From Corallococcus macrosporus DSM 14697 (GTDB taxonomy: Bacteria; Myxococcota; Myxococcia; Myxococcales; Myxococcaceae), in contig NZ_CP022203.1 of the NCBI RefSeq assembly GCF_002305895.1, positions 536,501 to 600,500 of the forward strand: a stretch of DNA of 64,000 nucleotides, given 5' to 3'. The notes beneath the pieces are model-generated. The model saw nothing but the letters and a program-made list of their open reading frames with translations. It did not search any database and was not told the DNA's origin. This document shows positions 25,705 to 34,751 of the stretch, in pieces (position 1 is the first letter of the stretch; each line of letters begins with the position of its first letter). A program made the position numbers and the translations under genes.

Positions 25705-26614
25705 GCCCGGCTGCATCGCTCGCTACGAAGGGGCGATGCCGTCCGAGCCACGACAGCCATCCTGGGGACCCGAGTCGTCGGCGCGCCGGGACTTCGAACA
25801 GGGACGCATGCCCATCTGGGCGGGGCGCTTTCATGTCCCGCCTCGCGCCGGGCGCGGCACTGCCGTGCACGCCTACGCGGTGGTGATGCTGGTGACGCGG
25901 GGCGAGTCGAAGATGCGGCACGCCGGGGACCTGGTGGTCCGGGCGGGAGACGTCCACCTGATTCCGCCCGGGGACGCGCATGGGGCCGGCGCCTCGAACG
26001 CGGAGGGGTGGGGCGTGGCCTTCCATCCGGATGCGCTGGGCGAGGACGGTGGGGCCGGCAGCCGCCTGGGGCCGCTGCTGCGGGTGCGCAAGGGCTGCCA
26101 CCCCGTGCTGCGGCCCACGCTGCCGCAGCGCCGCAGGCTGGCGCGGTGGATGCGCCTGCTGGCGGCGGAGGTGGCGCGGAACGAGCCGGGGCACGAGGAG
26201 GCCGCGCGTTCGCTGCTGCGGCTGGTCCTCATCGAACTGGAGCGCATGACGGCGGCCCAGGGGGGCACGAGCGAGCCGCCGTCCCTGGGGCTGAGCCGCA
26301 AGGCGCTCACCTACATCGAGACGCACTGCCTGGAGCCGCTGTCGCTGGCGCAGGTGGCGAAGGCGCTGGGGCGCTCCTCCGCGCACGTGGCGGGCGTGGT
26401 GCGCCAGGAGACGGGCCGCACGGTGGGGGAGTGGATTCTGGAGTGCCGGATGTCGGAGGCGCGCCGCCGCCTGCGCGGCACGGACGAGCGCGTGGACATC
26501 ATCGCGGAGCGGGTGGGCTACGCGGACGTGACGCACTTCATCCGCCAGTTCCGCCGCGTCCACGGGGTGACGCCGGCGGCGTGGCGGCGCAAGGCCACGG
26601 CCGGAGGGCCATGA
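25685..26614 (+). CDS. AraC family transcriptional regulator with cupin sensor domain
   Basis: A 309-residue regulator. The N-terminal half is cupin-like (about 45-125: MRHAGDLVVRAGDVHLIPPG), expected to bind a small ligand. The C-terminal 100 residues hold the two helix-turn-helix motifs of AraC proteins (LSLAQVAKALGRSSAHV and the signature VDIIAERVGYADVTHFIRQF). The start at 25685 overlaps the oxidoreductase gene by 20 bases; a second ATG at 25736, with GGGG just before it, is an alternative that would remove 17 residues. The overlap suggests co-transcription and that the enzyme is a target, which is inference. Confidence 0.93.
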   Translation: MDLLTVEPGCIARYEGAMPSEPRQPSWGPESSARRDFEQGRMPIWAGRFHVPPRAGRGTAVHAYAVVMLVTRGESKMRHAGDLVVRAGDVHLIPPGDAHGAGASNAEGWGVAFHPDALGEDGGAGSRLGPLLRVRKGCHPVLRPTLPQRRRLARWMRLLAAEVARNEPGHEEAARSLLRLVLIELERMTAAQGGTSEPPSLGLSRKALTYIETHCLEPLSLAQVAKALGRSSAHVAGVVRQETGRTVGEWILECRMSEARRRLRGTDERVDIIAERVGYADVTHFIRQFRRVHGVTPAAWRRKATAGGP

Positions 26615-26737
26615 GGCGCCTCGGGGACGCGCGGTTGAGGGTGCCCAGCGGTGCGGGGGTGAAGTAAGGGTTCTCCCTGGAGGCAGGGGCGGCAGGCCGC
26701 CGCTGTGCTCCTTCGAGCCCGGAGTCGAGGGAGAGCC

Positions 26738-28138
26738 ATGAAGAAGGGGTTGCTCATCGCCGTTGGCGCAGCCGTGGTGCTGCTGGTGTTCATGTTCGTC
26801 GCTGGTGAGCGGCCGAAGGTGCAGCCGGCGTCCAGCAGCGGAGGCCCTGCGCTGGACCTGTCGGGGCTCGACCCGGCCCGGGTCTCCGGGCTGGAGCTGT
26901 CGGGCGCCCGCCGCGCCACGTTGCAGCGGGACGGCGATGGGTGGACGGTGGCGGAGCCCGGGGCGCCCGAGAGCCGCTTCGCGGCGGACGGGGAGATGGT
27001 GAAGGGGGCGCTGGAGGCCCTGACGCGGGTATCCGGCGCGAAGTTCGTCACCCGCGACGTCGACCGGCTGTCCGAGTACTGGCTCAATGACGGCGGGCGG
27101 GCGCTGAAGGTCCGCATCGTCCAGGAGGGCCGTCCTCCCATGGAGCTGGTGCTCGGGAGGGAGGGGGCCTCCAATGGTGGGACGTACGTGCGCAACGCGG
27201 CCAGCACGGAGGTCTTCGAGCACCCCGTGCGGTTGGGGTGGTTGTGGCGCAAGCGCGTCATGGACTGGCGGGACGCCCGGCTGGTGCGGGTGGCGCTCGG
27301 GGACCTCACCGCGCTGGTGTTCCGCGTGGGGGAGGACGCGCCGGTGACGGTGACGTCGACGGGGACGCCCGGAGGCTGGCGGCTCGCGGAGGGCACGCAG
27401 GTGCCGGAGGGCTTCCGGTTCAGCGCGCTGGTGGCCGACCAGGTCGCGCGGGACTTGCTGGAGCTGGAGCTGCAGGACGTGCTCATCGGGGAGGCCGCCG
27501 CGCAAGCCGCGCGGGAGCTTGCCCAGGCCCACGACTCGGTGGAGGCGCGCCTCGAGTCGGGGAGGTCGGTGGTGCTGCGGCTGGGCCGGGCGGCGGCGTC
27601 GGAGGACACCGTGGCCGCCCAGGTGGAGGGGGATTCACGGGTGTACGCGGTGTCGGCGGTGTCGGCGTCGCAGGTGCGCAAGCGGCTGGGGGACTTGCGC
27701 GACCTGCGCCTGCTGCGGTTCGCGTTGGAGAAGGTGGACCGGTTGAGCATCCAGGCCGGTGAGGCGCAGGTGGTGGTGGCGAAGGAGGGGCAGGGGTGGA
27801 CGCTGCTCGAGCCGAAGGCGCCGCCGGAGTCCTTCCGGTTCGATGGGACGCAGGTGGAGGCGCAGCTCGTCTGGCTTCAGCAGCTCGAGGCCGCGCGGCT
27901 GCTCGACGCGTCGGTGCAGGACGCGGAGGCGGGCCTGTCACCCCCCGTCACCTCCGTGGAGGTGCGCGAGGAGGGCGGCGCGGTGCAGACGCTGCGGCTG
28001 GGGAACGAGGTGCCCAACGCGGCCACAGGTCGCAAGGAGGTGTACGCGCGAGGCTCGCTCGACGCCTTCACCTATGCCGTGGAGGACCGGGCCCGCGCGT
28101 GGCTGGCGCGGGGGCACGCGCTCTTCAGCGCGCCGTGA
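26738..28138 (+). CDS. DUF4340 domain-containing exported protein
   Basis: A 466-residue protein anchored by one N-terminal membrane helix (residues 4-24, MKKGLLIAVGAAVVLLVF) and otherwise outside the cytoplasm. It shows a repeated beta-rich module of the DUF4340 type, twice in tandem: a WTVAEPGAPESRF unit early and a WTLLEPKAPPESF unit late, each followed by a segment ending in a KF/RFAL-type beta strand. DUF4340 proteins are often encoded with gliding- or exopolysaccharide-related ABC genes in other bacteria, but no such genes are next to this one. GAGGGAGA lies 3-4 bases from the ATG at 26738. Likely monocistronic. Confidence 0.88.
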   Translation: MKKGLLIAVGAAVVLLVFMFVAGERPKVQPASSSGGPALDLSGLDPARVSGLELSGARRATLQRDGDGWTVAEPGAPESRFAADGEMVKGALEALTRVSGAKFVTRDVDRLSEYWLNDGGRALKVRIVQEGRPPMELVLGREGASNGGTYVRNAASTEVFEHPVRLGWLWRKRVMDWRDARLVRVALGDLTALVFRVGEDAPVTVTSTGTPGGWRLAEGTQVPEGFRFSALVADQVARDLLELELQDVLIGEAAAQAARELAQAHDSVEARLESGRSVVLRLGRAAASEDTVAAQVEGDSRVYAVSAVSASQVRKRLGDLRDLRLLRFALEKVDRLSIQAGEAQVVVAKEGQGWTLLEPKAPPESFRFDGTQVEAQLVWLQQLEAARLLDASVQDAEAGLSPPVTSVEVREEGGAVQTLRLGNEVPNAATGRKEVYARGSLDAFTYAVEDRARAWLARGHALFSAP

Positions 28139-28178
28139 TGGTGGCGTTCGCAGGCGGGTTCGCGGTGAGGGCTGGTCG

Positions 28179-28607
28179 TTAGAGCTCGCTCAGAATCCGC
28201 CCATGCCCATCGATGGCATAGGTCGCGCCCGCATCCATGATGGGCGCGCCGAGCTCGATGCCGCATCGGGAAAGTCTGGGAAGGAAGCTGATGAAGTAGA
28301 GCTGGTCGTGCTGCTTCAGCACGGTGACATCGTAGGTGCTTCGCTTCGAAAGGCACTGTGCCAGCTCCTCGGTGCGGGCTTCGGCTTTGGCGTCGGGAGG
28401 TAGGAAGTCGTTCATGGCGACTTCAAGGGCGGCCATTGCCGGGCCGTCCAGGTGCGTTCCCTGCTCCATGGCGTCAGGAAACGTGACCTTCGCTGCCTCT
28501 TCCGGGGGCGCTCGCTCGGCCTTGGGGACCTTGTAGTAGCCAAACAGGGCGCAGCCGTTCAGCAGGCTCGAGCAGGCCAGGAGCACGACCAGCGGGAACG
28601 GTTTCAT
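28179..28607 (-). CDS. Small lipoprotein, possible partner of JAB-like lipoprotein
   Basis: A 142-residue lipoprotein (lipobox LNGC near residue 22) encoded 13 bases downstream of the JAB-like gene on the same strand. The mature part is helical then beta, with two later cysteines (AQCLSK, SRCGIEL) and a C-terminal DAGATYAIDGHGRILSEL typical of an exported single-domain protein. Codons use more A and T in third positions than in surrounding genes, as does the upstream gene, which suggests both came in together. If the upstream gene is a toxin, this could be its immunity protein; only position and size support that. Confidence 0.75.
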   Translation of the reverse strand: MKPFPLVVLLACSSLLNGCALFGYYKVPKAERAPPEEAAKVTFPDAMEQGTHLDGPAMAALEVAMNDFLPPDAKAEARTEELAQCLSKRSTYDVTVLKQHDQLYFISFLPRLSRCGIELGAPIMDAGATYAIDGHGRILSEL

Positions 28608-28620
28608 GAGGTCATTCCCA

Positions 28621-29295
28621 TCATTCGACGTACCAGCCCATGCCCTCGAACATCCGGATGTTTCCTCTATCGTCGTACACGTGGCCAATGGGAACCCATT
28701 GGCCGCCACGGAGCGCGGCGACGACCCGAGTCGCATAGTTGAAGCTGTACGCGGTGCAGGGCGCGTCGCCCCGCTTGTGGAAGACGTAGAGCTCGCGCTG
28801 AAGAACGCGGCCTGAACGTGGGGACACCGCACGCGTGGGATGCCAGTTGCCGCTCAGGTCCGCCGCGGAAAAACGCGGGTTGTGTGGATGCGTGTGGTCG
28901 CCGCCCGTGATGATGGCGTTCACTCGCTCCGGGTCGTTGAGGAGTTCAGGCATCGAGCACGTCTTGGCCTCGCGAGTATCTGCCCGGTCCCTGAAGTCGG
29001 AGAGGTAGCTCAGGTAGAACGCATCCTCGTCAGGTGCGTAGTAGTTGAGCGCGCAGTACTCGGAGCCCGCCGGACCTGCCGAGGCGCCGCCCTGCCGGGT
29101 CATGATGTCGCAGCCCGCGGCGGCGAGTTCCTCTGTCGTCTTGAACGGCCCGGCGAGAGGTCCGTCGACCTGAAGCCGGCCGTTCTCAAGCCGCCTGACT
29201 CGGACGTTGGGGTTCGTTCCGCAGCCTGGCGCGGCTGCGCAAAGGGTTATCAAGACAGTCCATGCCAACGTCGTGGATGGGGGCCCTCTGGGCAT
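28621..29295 (-). CDS. Lipoprotein with JAB/DUF4329-like metalloprotease motif
   Basis: A 224-residue exported protein: signal peptide with lipobox APGC (about residue 25), then a domain of about 170 residues. Around residues 128-145 it carries GGDHTHPHNPRFSAADLSG, which matches the H-x-H-P-x(n)-S-x2-D zinc signature of JAB/MPN+ peptidases and of DUF4329, a JAB-like domain often found at the ends of bacterial toxins. Six cysteines could form disulphides. The ATG at 29295 has AGGA 8 bases upstream. It is followed by a small lipoprotein gene with only a 13-base gap. Enzyme activity and toxin role are inference from the motif; the motif itself is plainly visible. Confidence 0.78.
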   Translation of the reverse strand: MPRGPPSTTLAWTVLITLCAAAPGCGTNPNVRVRRLENGRLQVDGPLAGPFKTTEELAAAGCDIMTRQGGASAGPAGSEYCALNYYAPDEDAFYLSYLSDFRDRADTREAKTCSMPELLNDPERVNAIITGGDHTHPHNPRFSAADLSGNWHPTRAVSPRSGRVLQRELYVFHKRGDAPCTAYSFNYATRVVAALRGGQWVPIGHVYDDRGNIRMFEGMGWYVE

Positions 29296-29305
29296 GGCTT
29301 GCGTC

Positions 29306-29887
29306 CTACGCCGCGCGCTCCGCCGCCCGGGCCCGCCACGCGGTGACGAAGTCCGCGAGCCCGTTCAACTGCCGGTCATTCAGCGTGGACTGCCACCGCG
29401 CCTGTCGCAGCTCGCGGTACGCGGCCGGCGCCTCCCAGCCCCGGGCCACCATCACCGCCAGCCCCACCAGCGGGCCCCGGCCCACGCCGTGCTCGCAGTG
29501 CGTATACAGCGTGCCGCCCTGCTCCAGCCGGGGCAGCGCCCACGCCACGCCGCGCATCAGCTGCTCCACCGACGGCGGGTAGCGGTCCGTCACCGGCAGG
29601 TTCAACAGCTCGATGCCCAGCGCCTTCAGCGCCTCCGCGTCGTCACAGCGCTCGCCGCGCACGTCAATCACGGCGGTGATGCCGCGCGCCTTCAGCTCCG
29701 CGTACCGCGAGCGAGGCACCGCGCCACCCACGTACAGCCAGTCATTCACCCGCGACACGTTCAGCCCACGCCCCGGCAGCTTCGTGGTCCACTCCACGCA
29801 GCGCGCCACCGAGCGCAGCACCTGCTTGCGCACCCAGCCGCGCACCCCCGGCACGTGGTGCACCTCCCGCAACAACGCAAGACTCAC
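29306..29887 (-). CDS. Dual-specificity phosphatase, probable phosphatidylinositol-phosphate phosphatase
   Basis: A 193-residue phosphatase of the cysteine-dependent dual-specificity class. The P-loop HCEHGVGRG (H130, nucleophile C131, R137) fits the HCx5R signature, and D101 in VTDRYPP is placed as the general acid. The N-terminal third is basic and may lie on the membrane surface. It is the last gene of a five-gene overlapping operon for inositol lipids; its ATG overlaps the stop of the gene before it (ATGA). In bacteria that make phosphatidylinositol from inositol-1-phosphate, the product phosphatidylinositol phosphate needs a phosphatase, and this is the obvious candidate, by analogy with PTPMT1-type lipid phosphatases. 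A protein-phosphatase role is the alternative. Confidence 0.88.
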   Translation of the reverse strand: MSLALLREVHHVPGVRGWVRKQVLRSVARCVEWTTKLPGRGLNVSRVNDWLYVGGAVPRSRYAELKARGITAVIDVRGERCDDAEALKALGIELLNLPVTDRYPPSVEQLMRGVAWALPRLEQGGTLYTHCEHGVGRGPLVGLAVMVARGWEAPAAYRELRQARWQSTLNDRQLNGLADFVTAWRARAAERAA

Positions 29888-30882
29888 AGGTCGCCCTCGA
29901 GCGTCACTTCCATCAACCCCGTCACCGGCGCCTTGCCCTCACGCTCCAACACCGCCCGGTGCAGGTACGTCACCGGCGAGCCCACCACCGAGCGCACCAG
30001 GCTGCCCAGCACGGCGCCCAGGTCCTCCACCGGCGCGCTGCGTTGCAGCAGCGACGTGGAGCGCAGCACCATGGCGGAGGCGCCACCCGCGAACAGCTCC
30101 ACCTTCCACGCGCTCTTCTCCTTCACGCCCTCGCGCGCCAGCGTGAAGTGCTCCAGCGGGCGGGCCTTGGCGCCCTCCTCCCACGCGTACACGGGGCCGT
30201 ATTCGCCGTCCTGGCCCTCGCGCGCCAGCAGCACCAGCTTCTCGTCGCCGCGCAGCGCCCGGAAGCGCACCCACCGCTTGGCCAGCTTCGCGGGCGCGAT
30301 GGTGGTCCGCGTGTGGTCAGCGTACCCGCCCCCCGTGTAGACGACGTCCTCGCCCCTGGGCCGCTGCACCGTGGCCTTCAGCGGGCTGAACGCCAGCGTC
30401 ACCTCGTGGTGGTAGCGGTCCTTGCCCACCTCCACCTCGGAGCCCTCCCGGGCCTGGGGCATCATGGGCGCGGCGTACTCCAGCAGCACCCGCCCGCCAT
30501 CCAGGGGGACCTCCACGCGCGTGGCCCCTTGCGCAGAGCGGGCCGAGCACGGCCCCATCTTCAGCGTGGCCGTCTTCGCGTCGTAGCCCCAGTCGCGCGA
30601 CTTGACCTTCGTCTGCGCCGACCAGGCCTTCTGCCCCGGCGTCAGCACCGTGGTCCGGCACAGCCCGATGCGCGAGCCGGGCCCGATGTTCGTCACCGTG
30701 AGCTGCGCGAAGATGAAGGTGCCGTCGTCCAGGTCCCCGATGAAGGAGAAGTTCTCCCCGTAGGTGTCACTGGGAGAGACCTTCGGCTCCAGCACCGCGC
30801 CCGCCGCCGCCACGGAGGGCAGCGCGAGCGCGGCGGCCAGGGCCAACCCCTTCAGCCCCTGGAGGCGCCCTTCACGCCGCAT
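29884..30882 (-). CDS. Exported AttH/CrtC/Svf1-like lipocalin-fold protein
   Basis: A 332-residue protein with a signal peptide (residues 1-27) and no lipobox. Two features recall the tandem-lipocalin family that includes AttH, CrtC-type hydratases and yeast Svf1: an early DDGTFIFAQLTVTNIG (52-67) and a mid-protein GGGYADH...P...W (184-204), which corresponds to the G-x-G-Y-x-D-H-x-P-x-W signature of that family. Svf1 has been reported to bind ceramide in yeast. It overlaps the PI-phosphate synthase/GtrA gene by 11 bases and the phosphatase gene by 4, in an operon for inositol lipids, so a role in binding or carrying the lipid product outside the inner membrane is a reasonable guess. The fold call is from motifs only. 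The ATG at 30882 is the first that opens the signal peptide. Confidence 0.8.
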   Translation of the reverse strand: MRREGRLQGLKGLALAAALALPSVAAAGAVLEPKVSPSDTYGENFSFIGDLDDGTFIFAQLTVTNIGPGSRIGLCRTTVLTPGQKAWSAQTKVKSRDWGYDAKTATLKMGPCSARSAQGATRVEVPLDGGRVLLEYAAPMMPQAREGSEVEVGKDRYHHEVTLAFSPLKATVQRPRGEDVVYTGGGYADHTRTTIAPAKLAKRWVRFRALRGDEKLVLLAREGQDGEYGPVYAWEEGAKARPLEHFTLAREGVKEKSAWKVELFAGGASAMVLRSTSLLQRSAPVEDLGAVLGSLVRSVVGSPVTYLHRAVLEREGKAPVTGLMEVTLEGDL

Positions 30883-32122
30883 GGGGACGCTGCTCCATGA
30901 GCGCGTCCTCGGAGGCCGCCGCGTCCTTGTTGAAGACGTAGTCCCGCTGCAGCGGCAGGTTCCACGCGAAGTACACCACGCCGCGCACCACCCACCACCC
31001 CAGCGCATAGGCGAGCTGCGGGTGCAGCGTCAGCAGCGCCACGCCGCCCGCGTTGAGCAGCGCGCTGGTGCCGCTCACCACCGAGTAGCGCGCGAGCTGC
31101 CGCGCCACCGCGCCGTTGCTCTTGAAGGTGAACACGCGGTTGAGGGAGTAGTTCACCACCGCGCCCAGGCCGCAGCCCAGCACCGTGGCCCAGGCGGGCA
31201 GCAGGCCCACCCACTCCACCAGCGCCAGCACCAGCGCGAAGTCCACCGCCGTGGCCACCGCGCCCGCCAGGGCGTTGAGCCCGATGATGGCCTTGCCGGA
31301 GCGCGCCTCCTGCCGCTTGGGCGCCAGCGCCTTCACCAGGTTGCGGAAGCGGGAGAGCGCCGTGACGTTGCTCATGACGGCCACGAAGACGAGCCCCACC
31401 ACCGCCAGCCAGTGCATGGGGTGCTTCTCCTCGGGCCAGAAGACGGCCTCCAGGATGGGGGACAGCGCCGTGCCCGCGCCCATGAAGAGCACCCGCTCCA
31501 GCCGCTGCATGGCGCCGTCGCGCACGTTGACGCCCAGGCCCTCGCCCTTGGCGCGCACGTAGGGCACCAGCGACGAGCCGAGCAGCGCCATCAGCGCGGG
31601 CAGCAGCACCCACGTGTCCCGGTAGTACCAGGCCAGGCCCATGAGCATCGCCGAGTCCACGTACCGGTCCAGCACGGAGTCCAGCGCCGCGCCCGCGGGG
31701 TTGGCCTCCTTGCGCTCGCGGGCGATGCGCCCGTCCATCACGTCCAGGATGCCCGCGAAGAGGAAGAGCCAGCCGCCCAGCGCGAAGCGGCCCGCGGCCA
31801 CCGCCACGCCGGAGGAGATGCCCAGCAGGCCCGACAGCATGGACAGCGCGTTGGCCGGGAGGCCCGAGCGCAGAATCACCGCCCACAGGGGCTGGATGAC
31901 CCAGAAGAAGTAGTGCCGCAGGAAGTAGCCCACCAGCCCGGTGTTGCCGCGCTTGAGCGTCTCCTCGTCGCGGGGGATGCCCTTGAAGGCGCAGCGGACA
32001 CAGAAGAGGAGCAGCCCGCCAATGAAGTACGCACAGGCGACGATGGCCGGTGCCAGCGCCGTCCAGATGCGGGCGGACGGAGACAGGTTTCCGGTCAACC
32101 ACGCCATCAGGTTCTCAAGCAC
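30872..32122 (-). CDS. CDP-alcohol phosphatidyltransferase fused to GtrA-like domain, probable PI-phosphate synthase
   Basis: A 416-residue membrane protein of two parts. Residues about 75-250 form a CDP-alcohol phosphatidyltransferase with the complete eight-residue catalytic signature: D127, D130, G131, A134, R135, G144, D148 and D152. Residues about 280-405 form four helices of the GtrA type, with NYSLNRVFTFKSN, a family normally proposed to flip lipid-linked sugars. With inositol-1-phosphate synthase at the head of the same operon, the most likely reaction is CDP-diacylglycerol plus inositol phosphate to phosphatidylinositol phosphate, as in mycobacterial PgsA1. The GtrA half may flip the product. 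It overlaps the PAP2 gene by 8 bases and the lipocalin-like gene by 11. Confidence 0.93.
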   Translation of the reverse strand: MLENLMAWLTGNLSPSARIWTALAPAIVACAYFIGGLLLFCVRCAFKGIPRDEETLKRGNTGLVGYFLRHYFFWVIQPLWAVILRSGLPANALSMLSGLLGISSGVAVAAGRFALGGWLFLFAGILDVMDGRIARERKEANPAGAALDSVLDRYVDSAMLMGLAWYYRDTWVLLPALMALLGSSLVPYVRAKGEGLGVNVRDGAMQRLERVLFMGAGTALSPILEAVFWPEEKHPMHWLAVVGLVFVAVMSNVTALSRFRNLVKALAPKRQEARSGKAIIGLNALAGAVATAVDFALVLALVEWVGLLPAWATVLGCGLGAVVNYSLNRVFTFKSNGAVARQLARYSVVSGTSALLNAGGVALLTLHPQLAYALGWWVVRGVVYFAWNLPLQRDYVFNKDAAASEDALMEQRPHAA

Positions 32123-33018
32123 GGGTGTCTCCTCTTGTAGTCAACGGCACGGCCCAGGGTGCGGAGGCCGTCATGCGGGCGTAGACGCTTTCGACCGCCA
32201 GATATGCAACCGCCGCCACGCCCAGGCCCGCGAGCACGTCCAGGACGTAGTGGTGCGTCAGGTATACGGCGGAGAAGGCGACGAGCAACGCGAACAGCCC
32301 GGTGGCGATGCGCCACGCCCAGCCGCGCGACCACACGAACAGCATCACCAGGAAGGGGTAGGCCGCGTGGAGTGAAGGCATGGCCCCGAACACGTTGGTG
32401 CTGCGCGCGTAGAAGCTCGCAAAATAGCGGATCCCCAGCAGTTCGTCGAAACGGGCGGTCCCCGCGGGGTTGGGGGGTGCGGCCAGGTCGGCCGGTCCGG
32501 GGCCGTACTGGAGCACGTACCAGGGCGGCGCGGCCGGGTAGAGCACGTAGATGACGACGCCCATGGCGTTGGCCACCAGGAAGCCCCAGCAGAGCCGCTC
32601 GAAGAGGGAGTCCTTCTTCACGAAGAAGAAGAGGGCCAGCACGAAGACCTCGTACAGATACGCCGCGTAGGCGAACCCGCACAGCAGGTCCAGGGCCGTG
32701 TTGAAGCGCGTGGCCCACCAGTCCGGCCAGTGGGTGCCGCCGGGCGCCGGGAACAACTGGCGCTCCAGCTCCCACAAGTCACCCGTGTGGATGGGGCCCC
32801 GCAGGAACAGCCAGAGTCCCTGGCTGTCCAGCAGCATCCCGGTCAGCCACAGCGCGAGCCCACCGCGGAGGAAGCGCTGGAGGCGGGGGCCCGCCCAGGC
32901 CACCCCCAACAGCAGCGCGTCCACCGCGGCGTGGTCCCACCGCAGCCGGCCGGTGGCGTACACCAGCGTCAGGTGGCTCGCCGCCAGGGCGGTGGAGAGC
33001 CACGTGAGCGCGGTGACC

Positions 33019-33041
<23 letters not shown>
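32115..33041 (-). CDS. PAP2/Aur1-like membrane phosphotransferase, possible inositol phosphorylceramide synthase
   Basis: A 308-residue membrane protein with about six helices and the PAP2_3 catalytic pattern: PAAPPWY (169-175), MPSLHAAYP (221-229) and HHYVLDVLAG (263-272), where the two histidines and aspartate form the phosphate-transfer site. This arrangement is that of the Aur1/inositol phosphorylceramide synthase branch rather than of soluble acid phosphatases. In that branch the enzyme moves phosphoinositol from phosphatidylinositol to ceramide; a lipid-phosphate phosphatase is the alternative. It overlaps the inositol-1-phosphate synthase gene by 23 bases, and the next gene overlaps it by 8, so all are translated from one message. 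Myxobacteria are known to make ceramides, which supports the first reading. Confidence 0.88.
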
Positions 33042-34353
<1,312 letters not shown>

Positions 34354-34399
34354 CGTGGTGTTCCTTCGTTAGACGAATCCGAGTCGGCCGTATGCGGGT

Positions 34400-34412
34400 C
34401 GGTACGATACCG
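34400..34412. promoter_or_regulatory. Palindrome in the ino1 leader, possible operator
   Basis: CGGTA CGA TACCG is a perfect 5-bp inverted repeat lying about 50 bases upstream of the ino1 start and downstream of the candidate promoter. It could be a repressor site or an RNA stem; the sequence alone does not tell. Confidence 0.35.
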
Positions 34413-34445
34413 GTCGTGCATGCGGAAAATCTCGAAAGCGGATGG

Positions 34446-34474
34446 TTGATACTCTAAAGCGTTCGGCACTTCAA
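34446..34474 (-). promoter_or_regulatory. Candidate sigma-70-type promoter for the ino1 operon
   Basis: On the minus strand TTGAAG (34474-34469) and TATCAA (34451-34446) are separated by exactly 17 bases; each matches the consensus in four of six positions. Transcription would begin near 34439 and give a leader of about 85 bases before ino1. Confidence 0.4.
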
Positions 34475-34733
34475 CGTCATGAGCGTCGCGGCTCTTACCA
34501 CCCGAAGGGGCCGCACTCATGGATCAGGCCAGCCCCAGGTACAAGGCAGGGCGATCGACGCTGTCAGAGAAACACCAGGTCGTCAGAAGGACGACATCCA
34601 CGGCACACTCCTCGGACGGGTTTGACATGGGTATGTGTAGACCCATCCCCTATGAGGGATGAAGCAGGTGTGGGTGGGACAGGAGGGGGCGGAGCCACGG
34701 CGAGGCGCCGTCCCTCCTTTATATAGAGCCCAT

Positions 34734-34750
34734 CCGGCGGGCCCCGCCGG
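34734..34750 (-). terminator. Hairpin after the flavin-binding protein gene
   Basis: A 7-bp stem CCGGCGG/CCGCCGG with a 3-base loop lies directly after the stop at 34752 on the minus strand, followed by the A/T-rich CTATATAAA. This is a reasonable intrinsic terminator for this genome. Confidence 0.55.
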
Positions 34751-34751
34751 C

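Larger units (their letters stand above)
34354..34751. other. Intergenic region upstream of the inositol-lipid operon
   Basis: This 398-base stretch has no gene I can support. Facing left it holds a promoter candidate and palindrome for ino1. Facing right it holds a perfect TTGACA at 34622-34627, with no matching -10 element, followed by two small stems (34627-34632 with 34641-34646, and 34644-34649 with 34656-34661) that share bases and so exclude each other. The right end carries the terminator of the gene at 34752. Base composition is lower in GC than the genes around it. Confidence 0.5.
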
